Shown here piece after piece: positions 27,120 to 35,578 of a stretch of DNA of 64,000 nucleotides (the first letter of the stretch is position 1; each line of letters begins with the position of its first letter). A model generated the notes under the pieces. That model worked only from the letters and a program-made list of their open reading frames with translations. It ran no database searches and had not been told where the DNA came from. The stretch comes from Nannocystis sp. RBIL2 (GTDB taxonomy: Bacteria; Myxococcota_A; Polyangia; Nannocystales; Nannocystaceae), in assembly GCF_026626745.1 (NCBI RefSeq), contig NZ_JAPNJW010000002.1, forward strand, positions 2,380,151 through 2,444,150, written 5' to 3'. The translations under genes and the position numbers were made by a program.

Positions 27120-27340
27120 CGGGAGCTCCACCCGCCCAGGGTACGAGGGGCGATGCCCGCGGCAACGCGGCCGCGCGCGCGAGCCCCTCGTCGTCGCCCG
27201 TCGCGGGCGCGCCAGCGCGAGAATCACTGCCGGCGGGCGCAGCGTCGCCGCGTCGGCCGCCCCGCGACCGCCGCGAGCGCCGCACCCGCCCGCGGCGCGA
27301 ACGACGGCCGCGAGCCCCGTCGAGACCGCCTTAAAAACTC

Positions 27341-27406
27341 GAGGACATGCCCGTCACGACATGTCCTCTCGACCATGCATCTCAAAACATGCCCTTGTGG
27401 GCATGT
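27341..27406. repeat. two RCATGY hairpins between P450 genes
   Basis: GAGGACATG and CATGTCCTC arms (27341-27368), then a perfect 8-bp hairpin ACATGCCC-TTGT-GGGCATGT (27387-27406). They lie 8 bases after the stop of the second P450 gene, a terminator position. Confidence 0.7.
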
Positions 27407-27414
27407 CCGATCAT

Positions 27415-28692
27415 TCACCCGCGTACGGCCGGCACCGCCACCGGCGTGCGGAAGAACATGCTCGGCAGGTAGCTGCGGCGGGCGCCCTCGGCGAGGCGGA
27501 GGTTCGGCAGCGCCGCGCGCAGGGCCTGCATCCCCACGCGGACCTCGAGGCGGCCCAGGCTGGCGCCGAGGCAGCTGTGGATGCCCCAGCCGAACCCGAG
27601 GTGGCGGGCTGGGTTCGGGCGGGTGAGGTCGAAGCGCAGCGGGTCGGGGAACGCGCGGGGGTCGTAGTTGGCCGCGCCGAAGAATGTCATCACCGTCGCG
27701 CCGGCGGGGATCTCCACGCCGCCGACGGACGTCGCGCGGGTCGCGTGGCGCGGCTCCATCTGCACCGAGCAGTGCATGCGGAGGGTCTCCTCCGTGGCCG
27801 TCTGCAGCAGCGCAGCGTCCTCGCCGATGCGCCGCCACAGCTCGGGCTGCTCCAGCAGCGCGAACAGCAGCGAGCCCATCAGGCTGGCCGACGTCTCGTA
27901 GCCGGCGAACAGCAGCACCACCAAGTGCGAGATCATCTCCTCGGTGGTCAACGCGTCCTCGCCCTCGCGCGCGCGGAGCAGCGCCGAGATCAGGTCGTCG
28001 GTCGGCTTGGCGCGGCGCTGCGCGATGAGCTCGGTGTAGTACTTCGTGTAAGCGACGAAGCCGTCGGCCGCGATCAGCTTCGACTCCATGTCGAGCGTCG
28101 GGTCGTACAGCTTGAACCAGTCGTCCTGCCACTTCTTCAACTGCGGCATGTCCTCGTACGGCACGCCGACAAGCGCCGCGATCACCCGCATCGGCAGCTT
28201 GAACGTGAAGTCGCGCATCAGCTCGAGCTCGTCCGGCCCCCTGGCGAGCTCGGCCGCGAACTCCTCGGCGAACTTGCGGATCTGCGGCTCCATCGCCGCC
28301 ACCCTCGCCGGCGTGAACGCCTTCGAGAACAACAGCCGCGCCCGCGTGTGCGACGGCGGGTCGTTGTTGAACAGCCCCGGTGGCAGCGGGAAGAGGCCCT
28401 TCTGCAGCCGCGCCAGCAGCTCCGGCGTGAACGGCACCACCGGCTCGAGCAGGCGCGCCGACGAGAACAGCCCCGGTTCGCGCAGCACGTGCATCACCTC
28501 GGCGTGGCTCGTCACCAGGTAGGCGAAGAACTGCTGGCTGTACGCGACCGGCGCGCGCGCGTGGGCCTCGGCGTAGAAGTTGCGAGCCGGGTCCTCCTGG
28601 TACGCGGGGGAGAACGGCTGGAACAGCTCGCCGACCGCGAGGCGCTCGGCCTCCGGGGCGGGCGACGGGGGCACGCGGGCGTCGTCGGTCAT
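27415..28692 (-). CDS. cytochrome P450 (second of two)
   Basis: 425 residues. I-helix AGYETSASL, ExxR (EETLRMHC), heme loop HLGFGWGIHSCLGAS with the axial ligand Cys374. The two P450s are related but clearly different, so they are probably not a recent duplication. A GGAGG sits four bases upstream of the ATG, one of the best ribosome-binding sites in the window. Its start faces the FAD oxidase gene across a shared 334-base promoter region. No redox partner is nearby. Confidence 0.93.
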   Translation of the reverse strand: MTDDARVPPSPAPEAERLAVGELFQPFSPAYQEDPARNFYAEAHARAPVAYSQQFFAYLVTSHAEVMHVLREPGLFSSARLLEPVVPFTPELLARLQKGLFPLPPGLFNNDPPSHTRARLLFSKAFTPARVAAMEPQIRKFAEEFAAELARGPDELELMRDFTFKLPMRVIAALVGVPYEDMPQLKKWQDDWFKLYDPTLDMESKLIAADGFVAYTKYYTELIAQRRAKPTDDLISALLRAREGEDALTTEEMISHLVVLLFAGYETSASLMGSLLFALLEQPELWRRIGEDAALLQTATEETLRMHCSVQMEPRHATRATSVGGVEIPAGATVMTFFGAANYDPRAFPDPLRFDLTRPNPARHLGFGWGIHSCLGASLGRLEVRVGMQALRAALPNLRLAEGARRSYLPSMFFRTPVAVPAVRG

Positions 28693-29026
28693 CGCCTCCA
28701 GCGGTACCAGACTCCGCGGGTGGCGAGCAATCGCCCCGCGCGCGCACGAGCGCCCATGCATGTGCAAGCGCGTCCGCGACCGCCGAGTCCGCGGAGACCG
28801 GGAGCTCCCCGGGCGGACAGCTGACCGTAAACTTTGAGACATGTCCTTTGTACCATGTCCCATCGAACAAGCGGTCGGCGCCGGTGCCGACCGTGGGGCC
28901 GAATGAGACAGTGGCACACACGAAAGCGCCGCAGACAGCGCGCTCGCGGCTCTGTTACCGTCGTTTCCGCTGCGGCGACGTATGCGCCGCGCGTGGAACT
29001 TCAGCAGCATCCAGGAGATTTTGGCA
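28693..29026. promoter_or_regulatory. shared promoter region of P450 and FAD oxidase
   Basis: 334 bases between divergent genes. It contains an RCATGY pair (28837-28864) and, 8 bases further, an inverted repeat CGGTCGGC-GCCGGT-GCCGACCG (28872-28893) that could be an operator for both genes. No promoter box is clear enough to place. Confidence 0.45.
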
Positions 29027-30496
29027 ATGACGATCCATAGCACCCGACGAGCCTTCTTGCGCAACGGCGCCGCCGCCGTCCCCGTCCTCGCCTTCAGCCC
29101 GTCGGCGCAGGCGTGGCTGACGTGCTCCGACGCGGCCGCCGACGCGTTCGAGATCCCCGGCCTCGAGGGTGAGCTCTTGACCGACCCGGCCGACCGCGCC
29201 GCCGCGGCCGACGACTGGGGTCACATCGTCAGCAAGACGCCGCTCGCGGTGCTGGTGCCGGCCTCGATCGACGACATTCGCAAGGCCGTCCAGTTCTGTC
29301 GCAAGCACTGCATCAAGGTCGGGCCGATGAGCATGGTCGGCAACAGCCACAGCACCCAGGGTCAGTCGCAGGCCAAGTGCGGGCTCGTGATCGACATGTC
29401 GGCGCTGGCGGAGATCCACGCCATCAACGCCGGCGACGCGGTGGTCGACGCCGGCGTGCGGTGGTTCGAGCTGCTGCAGCAGACCCTGCCGCTCGGCAAG
29501 AGCCCGCCGGTGCTCACCGACCACATCGACCTCAGCATCGGCGGCACCCTCTCGGTCGGCGGCATCGGCGGCCAGACCCCGCAGCACGGCCTGCAGGCCG
29601 ACAACGTGCTCGAGCTATGGGTCGTCACCAGCGACGGTGACCTCGAGGTGTGCTCGCCGACCACCAAGGCGACCCTGTTCAACAGCGTGCGCGGCGGCCT
29701 CGGCCAGTTCGGCATCATCGTCAAGGCGCGCGTCAAGCTGATCGCGGTCAAGCCGCTGGCGCGCCACTACACGGCCGTCTACGCCGACGTCGCCACCCTG
29801 CTCGCCGACCAGGTCGCGTTGATGAACGAGGGTCGGTTCGACTACGTGGAAGGCCTCGGCTTCCCGCAGCCCGACGACAGCTACGTGATCACGATCGAGT
29901 GCGTCAAGTACTTCGACCCCGCCTCGCCGCCCGACGACGCCGCGATGCTGGCCGGGCTCAATTTCATCCCGGGCACCGAAGCGGCCGACACCCAGACGCT
30001 CTACGAGTTCTTCGACCGCCTGGCGCCGATCGTCGCCTTCACCAAGATCACCGGCGAGTGGTACCTGCCCCACCCGCTGACCGACTTCTTCCTGCCGCTC
30101 TCCGAGGCCGCAGACTTCATCGAGTCGACCCTCGCCGAGACCCCCGCGATCGACATCGGCTACGGCCCGGTGCTCATCTATCCGTTCCCGCGGAGCAAGG
30201 TGACCGCGCCGTTCATCCCGCTGGCGAACGAGCCGGTGAACGTGCTGTTCTCGCTGCTTCGCTGGGCCTCCTCGGCAGACCCGGCGGTGGCCGCGGACCT
30301 GGTAGCGAAGAACCGCGCGGTGTACGAGGGCGTGCGAGAAGTCGGCGGCAAGCGCTACTCGATCGGCAGCGTCGAGCTCAACTTCGCCGACTGGGTCATC
30401 CACTACGGCGCCCGCTGGCCGCAGGTCCTGGCCCGCAAGTTGATCTTCGATCCCACCAACACCCTGACTCCCGGCCAGGGCATCTTCCTGTGGTGA
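29027..30496 (+). CDS. Tat-exported FAD-binding oxidase (FAD-PCMH family)
   Basis: 489 residues. The start follows a GGAG and gives a twin-arginine signal (STRRAFLRNGAAAVPVLAFS, then AQA), so a folded, cofactor-loaded enzyme is exported. The FAD-binding PCMH domain covers about residues 60-240, with LAVLVPASIDDIRKAVQFCR and GGTLSVGGIGGQT, and a C-terminal substrate domain ends in FDPTNTLTPGQGIF. This layout matches cytokinin-dehydrogenase-like and sugar or lactone oxidases. The usual His that links FAD covalently would fall near VGNSHSTQGQ (H106 area). The substrate is unknown; pairing with the P450s is only positional. Confidence 0.87.
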   Translation: MTIHSTRRAFLRNGAAAVPVLAFSPSAQAWLTCSDAAADAFEIPGLEGELLTDPADRAAAADDWGHIVSKTPLAVLVPASIDDIRKAVQFCRKHCIKVGPMSMVGNSHSTQGQSQAKCGLVIDMSALAEIHAINAGDAVVDAGVRWFELLQQTLPLGKSPPVLTDHIDLSIGGTLSVGGIGGQTPQHGLQADNVLELWVVTSDGDLEVCSPTTKATLFNSVRGGLGQFGIIVKARVKLIAVKPLARHYTAVYADVATLLADQVALMNEGRFDYVEGLGFPQPDDSYVITIECVKYFDPASPPDDAAMLAGLNFIPGTEAADTQTLYEFFDRLAPIVAFTKITGEWYLPHPLTDFFLPLSEAADFIESTLAETPAIDIGYGPVLIYPFPRSKVTAPFIPLANEPVNVLFSLLRWASSADPAVAADLVAKNRAVYEGVREVGGKRYSIGSVELNFADWVIHYGARWPQVLARKLIFDPTNTLTPGQGIFLW

Positions 30497-30585
30497 GCGC
30501 GAACTCGGCGCCGCGCGCGGCGTCGCCCGCCGCGCGCTTCTCCGTGCCCCCAACGCGCGGCCGGTCCGCTATCCTGGCCGCGCGC

Positions 30586-31029
30586 ATGAGCGAGTCGTTC
30601 ATCCCCCGAGATGCCCGCGGCGTGATCGACACCCGGACCGAGCGGCTATGGCTTCACCCCGACGGCTACGTGATCGCCGAGGTGAAGCCGGGCCTCGTCG
30701 CCGACCTCGATGACGCGATCGTCAATGTCGAGGCCGTCGCCACCCTGGCCGCGGGTAAGCCGCGGCCGCTGCTGCTCGACATGCGGGCCCACGCCAGCTC
30801 CGCCACCCGCGAATGCCGCGAGTACTACGCCGGCTCCGAGGCCCAGCGCGTCAACCTCGCGGCGGCGATGCTGGTGCGCTCGAACGTCAGCCGCGTGATC
30901 GGCAACTTCTTCATCGGCCTCAACAAGACCCGCTTCCCGTTCCGCATGTTCGCCGACGTCGACGAGGCCATCGCCTGGCTGCGCAGCTTCATCACTCAGG
31001 ACCCCAGCGCCCCGGGCGACCGGACGTAA
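30586..31029 (+). CDS. STAS/SEC14-like small protein, paralogue 1
   Basis: 147 residues. A compact alpha/beta protein with a lead strand (TERLWLHPDGYVIAEVK), the LLLDMR strand typical of STAS/SEC14-like proteins, then CREYYAGSEAQRVNLAAAML and SRVIGNFFIGLN, ending with ADVDEAIAWL. It has a paralogue right behind it that shares this order (LLDTR, LYYVRPEAADRVSALAML, GRMFGNFYTNV, ALVWL). Such small proteins often sit beside sensor kinases in proteobacteria and may pass on or modulate a signal. No catalytic residues seen. Confidence 0.75.
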   Translation: MSESFIPRDARGVIDTRTERLWLHPDGYVIAEVKPGLVADLDDAIVNVEAVATLAAGKPRPLLLDMRAHASSATRECREYYAGSEAQRVNLAAAMLVRSNVSRVIGNFFIGLNKTRFPFRMFADVDEAIAWLRSFITQDPSAPGDRT

Positions 31030-31040
31030 AAGGCCAGCGC

Positions 31041-31424
31041 ATGGAGCTGCGAGAGATCGTCACCCGCACCGAACGGATCTGGATCGAAGACGGGATCGTC
31101 CATTGCGTGGTGCTGCCGACGGCGACGCACACGCTGGACGACGCCCACGTGAACTCGCGCGCCGTCGACGACCTGGCCGAGGGCCGCAAGCTGCCGATGC
31201 TGCTCGACACCCGGGCCTCGCGCGGCCTCGACCGCGACGCCCGCCTCTACTACGTCCGGCCCGAGGCCGCCGACCGCGTGTCCGCGCTGGCGATGCTGAT
31301 CGACTCGCAGGTCGGGCGGATGTTCGGCAACTTCTACACCAACGTCCACAGGCCGCCCTTCCCGCTGCGCCTGTTCCACTCCGAGAACGACGCGCTCGTC
31401 TGGCTCAAAGAGCAGGTGGTGTGA
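31041..31424 (+). CDS. STAS/SEC14-like small protein, paralogue 2
   Basis: 127 residues, a diverged tandem copy of the previous gene (11 bases apart). Shared landmarks are TERIWIEDGIVHCVVLPT, LPMLLDTRASRG, GRMFGNFYTNVHRPPFPLRLF and the closing ALVWLKEQ. Its TGA stop overlaps the GTG start of the histidine kinase (GTGA), a strong sign of coupled translation and joint function with the kinase. Confidence 0.8.
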   Translation: MELREIVTRTERIWIEDGIVHCVVLPTATHTLDDAHVNSRAVDDLAEGRKLPMLLDTRASRGLDRDARLYYVRPEAADRVSALAMLIDSQVGRMFGNFYTNVHRPPFPLRLFHSENDALVWLKEQVV

Positions 31425-32524
31425 CCGACTCCTCAGGCCATCGGCCCGGGCACGATCCTCCCGCGGATCTCTCGGACCCCCGCATCGTCGCGCTCCTGCG
31501 CGCCGCGGTCGCTCTGGCGCCGGACGCCGCCGCGTTCGCCAGCGACCCGCGGGCGGCCGCCGAGACGGCGCTGGCGGTGGTGGCCGCCGAGCTCGCCGCC
31601 CTGCGCGACTATCGCGAGCGGACCGAGCGGCAGATGGAGGAGCTGTTCAACACCATCACCGCGTTCGCGGCCCTCGACTACGACCGCCGCGCGCTGGTCC
31701 ACGACGACAACGACGAGCTCATCAACGCGATGGCGATCGGCCTCAACATGATGGGCGAGGAGCTGTCGCACACCATGAAGGCGCTGGTGGGCGCGCGCGA
31801 CGAGGCGCTGGCCGCCAGCCGGGCCAAGAGCGCCTTCCTGGCCAACATCAGCCACGAGCTGCGCACCCCGCTGAACGCCATCATCGGCTACTCCGAGATC
31901 ATCCGCGAGGACCTGGTCGACGCCGGCCAGGACGCGCTGACCGTCGACGTCGACCGCCTGCAGATCGCCTCGCGCCACCTGCTCAACCTCATCCAGGACG
32001 TCCTCGACCTCGCGCGGATCGAGGCCGGCCGCGTCGACGTGCGGCTCGAGTCGATCGACCTGCGCACCCTGCTGCAGGAGCTGCAGACCACACTGGCGCC
32101 CTCGGTCAAGGAGGCCGGCAACGTGCTGCACGCGCGCGTCGAGCTGAGGCGCCCGCAGGTCCTCACCGACCCGCTGCGGCTGCAGCAGATCCTGCTCAAC
32201 ATCCTCGGCAACGCCAACAAGTTCACCGTCGGCGGCGACATCACCCTCTCGGCCTGCGACCACGTCGAGCACGGCCGGGACTTCGTCGACATCACCGTCG
32301 CCGACACCGGCATCGGCATCCCGGCCGACAAGCTCGAGACGATCTTCGACGCCTTCACCCAGGTCGACGACACCGCCACGCGCCGCTTCGGCGGCACCGG
32401 CCTCGGCCTGGCGATCAGCCGCCGCCTGTGCGACCTGCTCGGCGGCTCGATCGTCGTCACCAGCGAGCTGCGCCGCGGCTCGACCTTCCGCGTGCGCCTG
32501 CCCGTCGACGGTCCCGCGCGCTGA
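31421..32524 (+). CDS. cytoplasmic sensor histidine kinase
   Basis: 367 residues, GTG start in a GTGA overlap. There is no transmembrane segment. Residues about 45-135 form a helical input region with no clear PAS domain. The phosphoacceptor is H145 in ANISHELRTPLN; the HATPase part has the N box (NILGNANKF), G1 (VADTGIGIPADK), F box (IFDAFTQVDD) and G2 (GGTGLGLAIS). No response regulator is encoded nearby, so it is an orphan kinase, with the two STAS/SEC14-like proteins its most likely partners. A hairpin cluster follows the stop. Confidence 0.92.
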   Translation: MTDSSGHRPGHDPPADLSDPRIVALLRAAVALAPDAAAFASDPRAAAETALAVVAAELAALRDYRERTERQMEELFNTITAFAALDYDRRALVHDDNDELINAMAIGLNMMGEELSHTMKALVGARDEALAASRAKSAFLANISHELRTPLNAIIGYSEIIREDLVDAGQDALTVDVDRLQIASRHLLNLIQDVLDLARIEAGRVDVRLESIDLRTLLQELQTTLAPSVKEAGNVLHARVELRRPQVLTDPLRLQQILLNILGNANKFTVGGDITLSACDHVEHGRDFVDITVADTGIGIPADKLETIFDAFTQVDDTATRRFGGTGLGLAISRRLCDLLGGSIVVTSELRRGSTFRVRLPVDGPAR

Positions 32525-32527
32525 CCG

Positions 32528-32567
32528 GCATGCTCGCCAGGACATGTCCTCACAGACATGTCCCTCC
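32528..32567. repeat. RCATGY cluster between convergent genes
   Basis: GGCATGCTCGCC, AGGACATGTCCT (a perfect 12-base palindrome) and AGACATGTCCCT in 40 bases, filling the gap between the kinase and porin 3' ends. Likely a bidirectional terminator region. Confidence 0.65.
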
Positions 32568-32584
32568 GTGCAGGCCGAACGAGC

Positions 32585-34564
32585 CTAGAACGAGCCGATC
32601 ACCTTGAAGTAGACGATCGACGAGCCGGTGGCCCGCTGGCCGAAGTAGGTCTTGTCGCCGCCGAGCAGGGCGAAGCTGCCGAGCTCGAAGTTGACGTAGC
32701 CCCACGGCGGCGCGAACAGCAGCGCCGGCGCGATGACGCCGGAGGGGCCCTTGTTCTTGGGGTTGTTGTTCGGCAGGTCGACCATGCCGAACGCGCGGAA
32801 CACCAGCTTGCGGCCGAAGAAGATCAGGTCGGTGCCGCCGAGGATGTAGTTGCCGATGTGGCCGGCGCCGAACTCGTTGATCATGCCGCGCAGGTACTGC
32901 GCCTGCACGTACACGTGCTTGCCGAAGGTGTAGTCGAACCCGGCGGTGGCCTTGAGGAACGGCTGCTTCTTGATCGCCGGGCCGGCGATGAAGGCCTCCG
33001 GGTTGGCCATGTCGTCGTTCGGCGTCACGTCGACGCCGCCGCCGGGCAGCGGCGGCAGGTCGATGTGGAACTGCTTGGCCTCGGGGATGATGAGGGCCGC
33101 CTCGCCCCACAGGCCCATGTTGCCGAGGAACGGCACCTGGGTGGCGAAGTCGAGGCCGATGACCTGCATCTTCGGGTAGATGAGGCGCACGTCCGAGCGG
33201 AAGTAGTAGCCGTCGGGCGGGTCGGTCGGGTCGTTGAGCGCGTGGACCTGCGTCGTCGTGGCCTGGACCGGCAGCGGGATGTCGTGGCGGCCGTAGTAGT
33301 ACGACGCGCTGATGTCGACCTCGCCGAGACGCGAGCCCATCTTGAACGCGAACTGGCCGTTCGAGAACTTGTTCTCGGGCATCTCGACGTGCCCGAAGAC
33401 CCGCGGCACCAGCTTGGGGTTCTTCGGCAGGTAGTCTTCCTGCAGGTACGTGATCTTCGCCAGCTCGCGGTCGTTGGCGAACGGCGTCTCGGCGTACGGG
33501 TCCTTCAGGCCGGCCGCCGCCGACGGGGGCAGCAGCGCCGGGAAGAACAGCGGGATGTACACGCCCTGGAAGTACAGCTTGTCGCGGTCGCGCAGCGGCG
33601 AGTAGTCGATGACCGCCATTTGGTTGGCGATCGGCTCGGTGAACAGCGGCCGATCCTCGAGGTCGTCCGCGTTGATGTTGTTGGTCGGGTTGAACTTGTC
33701 GGCGGTGCCCCACACGACGATCTGACGCCCGACCTTGATGTCGAGGCCCGGAGCGATGTCGGTGAGGGCGACGTAGGCCGCGCGGCTCTCGAGGTGGAAC
33801 CGCTGGATGTAGACCTGCGAGGCCAGGTCGTCGAGCTCGCGCGATTGGTTGGTGCCCATCAGCACGGGATCGATCTCGCCGACCACCTGGACGTGCTTGT
33901 TGGGCGTGTACGCGAAGTAGAACTCGACGCGGTTCTCGTTACGGCTGATCTTGCGCAGCTCGGCGCGGTCGACGTCGTAGTGGAGGCTGCTGATGATGCG
34001 GAAGCGCGTGTGCAGCTTGCCGCCGGTCTTGTTCAGGATCTGCTCGCTCGGGCTCTGCAGCTTCTGCTTGCCCGCGGACGCGTCGGCCGGCTTGTCGCTG
34101 GGCGCCGCCGGCGTGGTGGTCGTGACCGTCGTCGGCCCGGCGGACGCGCCCGACGGCTGCGAGCTGCCGCCGCCGAACACGTCGTCCATCTCGAGGTCGC
34201 GCGCAGTGGTCGTGCCCGCCGGCTCGCTGCCCCGCTTCGGCGCCTCGGACGAGCCGGTGTCGGCGCCGGCGCCGAACACGTCGTCCATCGACAGGTCGGA
34301 ACCGCCCGCGTTCGGCTTCGCGGCCGGCTTGGCCGGCTCGGCCGGCTTGGCTGACTCGGGCGGCTTGTCGCCGGCCGGCTTGGCCGCGCCGGTGCCGAAC
34401 ACGTCGTCGACCGAGACGTCGGTGTTCGGCTTCCCGGGCTTGGCCGCGCCGGGCTTGTTCGGGACCACTTCGGGCCCCTGGTAATCGCGATCAGCAGGCG
34501 CCTGGGCCAAGGCCCAGAGCGCCCACTGCAAACCGAGGATGCTTACGCCAGCGGTCGACACCAC
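32585..34564 (-). CDS. outer-membrane porin (DUF1302-like) with DDVFG repeats
   Basis: 659 residues with an N-terminal hydrophobic export segment. Residues 25-165 are a Pro/Ala/Lys/Thr-rich extension in which a short motif, VDDVFG or MDDVFG, occurs three times (53-57, 94-98, 127-131), each after an Asp/Ser-rich lead. Residues about 185-659 form an outer-membrane barrel like DUF1302 proteins: many amphipathic strands (VEFYFAYTPNKHVQVVGEID, DISASYYYGRHDI and onward) and a terminal Phe (YFKVIGSF). DUF1302 porins commonly occur with a LolA-like protein and an RND exporter, exactly as here, in presumed lipid export. The repeats may anchor or recruit a periplasmic partner. Confidence 0.82.
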   Translation of the reverse strand: MVSTAGVSILGLQWALWALAQAPADRDYQGPEVVPNKPGAAKPGKPNTDVSVDDVFGTGAAKPAGDKPPESAKPAEPAKPAAKPNAGGSDLSMDDVFGAGADTGSSEAPKRGSEPAGTTTARDLEMDDVFGGGSSQPSGASAGPTTVTTTTPAAPSDKPADASAGKQKLQSPSEQILNKTGGKLHTRFRIISSLHYDVDRAELRKISRNENRVEFYFAYTPNKHVQVVGEIDPVLMGTNQSRELDDLASQVYIQRFHLESRAAYVALTDIAPGLDIKVGRQIVVWGTADKFNPTNNINADDLEDRPLFTEPIANQMAVIDYSPLRDRDKLYFQGVYIPLFFPALLPPSAAAGLKDPYAETPFANDRELAKITYLQEDYLPKNPKLVPRVFGHVEMPENKFSNGQFAFKMGSRLGEVDISASYYYGRHDIPLPVQATTTQVHALNDPTDPPDGYYFRSDVRLIYPKMQVIGLDFATQVPFLGNMGLWGEAALIIPEAKQFHIDLPPLPGGGVDVTPNDDMANPEAFIAGPAIKKQPFLKATAGFDYTFGKHVYVQAQYLRGMINEFGAGHIGNYILGGTDLIFFGRKLVFRAFGMVDLPNNNPKNKGPSGVIAPALLFAPPWGYVNFELGSFALLGGDKTYFGQRATGSSIVYFKVIGSF

Positions 34565-34571
34565 TCGAGGC

Positions 34572-35342
34572 TCACCCGCGCATCAGCGTGCGGCGGGAGA
34601 ACAGATCGTCGGAGACGGGGGTCTTCACGTCGATCTCGGACAGGTTGATGACGGTCTCGTCGCCCGTCTTGAGGTTCTTCATGCGGATCTTGGTCGGGAT
34701 CTGGGTGCCCTCGAACGGCGTCCAGGCCTCGCGCACCTGCGTGCGGGTGTGCTTGCCGCCGGCGTCGAAGTAGTGGATCCGGGTGACGCCGCCGACCTTC
34801 GAGTCGATGAAGATCTCGAGCTTGCTGAAGGACGTGTTCTGACCGGCCTTCGGCTTGAGGACCAGCTTGGTCTCGTCGCCGGTCTTGCCGATCAGCTCGG
34901 CGTCGAACGACGGCGAGAGCTTGGCGAGCACCATGTCCTCGGGCGTGAACTCGCTGCCGAGGAAGCCCTGGTTCTGCATGTGGGCCGCGACGCGGCGCAC
35001 CTTCTGGAACTCGGGGCTGTACATGTAAATCGTGTCGCGGTCCTCCATGAGGATCTTCATGCCCGCGACGTCACCAGGGGCGGTGAAGTGGATGAACTGC
35101 TTCTCCAGCCCCTTCATCGACATCTTGAAGACCATCGTCTGGCGGAGGTTGCCGCTCTTGAAGATCTCCATCGACGCCGTATAGGTCTGGTCGGGGAACT
35201 TCGCGGCCCGCTCGTCGGCGACCTTGAGAATCGCAGCACCCTTGCTGAACGCGTCTTCGGCGGCGCTCACTGCCTGCGGGGCGACCGTGAGGGTCGCGGG
35301 CAACACGAGGGCCGAGGCGAGGAGGAAGGTGACTGACTTCAT
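34572..35342 (-). CDS. LolA-like outer-membrane lipoprotein-sorting protein (COG2834)
   Basis: 256 residues with a signal peptide (MKSVTFLLASALVLPATLTV, ending VSAAED). The mature part has the LolA-like half-barrel pattern of COG2834 (QTYTASMEIFKSGNLRQTMV, YMYSPEFQKVRRV, LVLKPKAG, FDAGGKHTRTQVREAW, PTKIRMKNLKTG). Proteins of this family carry lipids across the periplasm between RND exporters and outer-membrane proteins. The stop is 7 bases from the porin start, so the two genes are cotranscribed. The cargo could be a hopanoid, sterol or other lipid. Confidence 0.85.
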   Translation of the reverse strand: MKSVTFLLASALVLPATLTVAPQAVSAAEDAFSKGAAILKVADERAAKFPDQTYTASMEIFKSGNLRQTMVFKMSMKGLEKQFIHFTAPGDVAGMKILMEDRDTIYMYSPEFQKVRRVAAHMQNQGFLGSEFTPEDMVLAKLSPSFDAELIGKTGDETKLVLKPKAGQNTSFSKLEIFIDSKVGGVTRIHYFDAGGKHTRTQVREAWTPFEGTQIPTKIRMKNLKTGDETVINLSEIDVKTPVSDDLFSRRTLMRG

Positions 35343-35526
35343 GGCTTCGAGCTCCGGAGTGTATCAGGGGGACAGGTGACGCGCGCCGCCACGCCGGGCG
35401 GTCGCACGCGGCGCGTTGGACGACCGATCACGGCGACTATTCTGTCCATGCCCCGCCATGACACCCAGTTGTGGGCGATAAGGACGGAGAGCGCCGCCCG
35501 CGAGCATGTCTCTCCGCATCGGTCCG

Positions 35527-35540
35527 GTGATCCGGATCAC
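35527..35540. promoter_or_regulatory. 14-base perfect palindrome, candidate operator
   Basis: GTGATCCGGATCAC is a perfect palindrome of operator-like size lying about 185 bases upstream of the LolA-like gene in the 236-base gap after the RND gene. The gap also has a weak RCATGY site (near 35502). It could regulate the LolA-porin pair; no regulator gene is adjacent. Confidence 0.35.
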
Positions 35541-35578
35541 AGAAGTCACTCCGCGGCCTTTGCGACCGTGCTGCGCAC

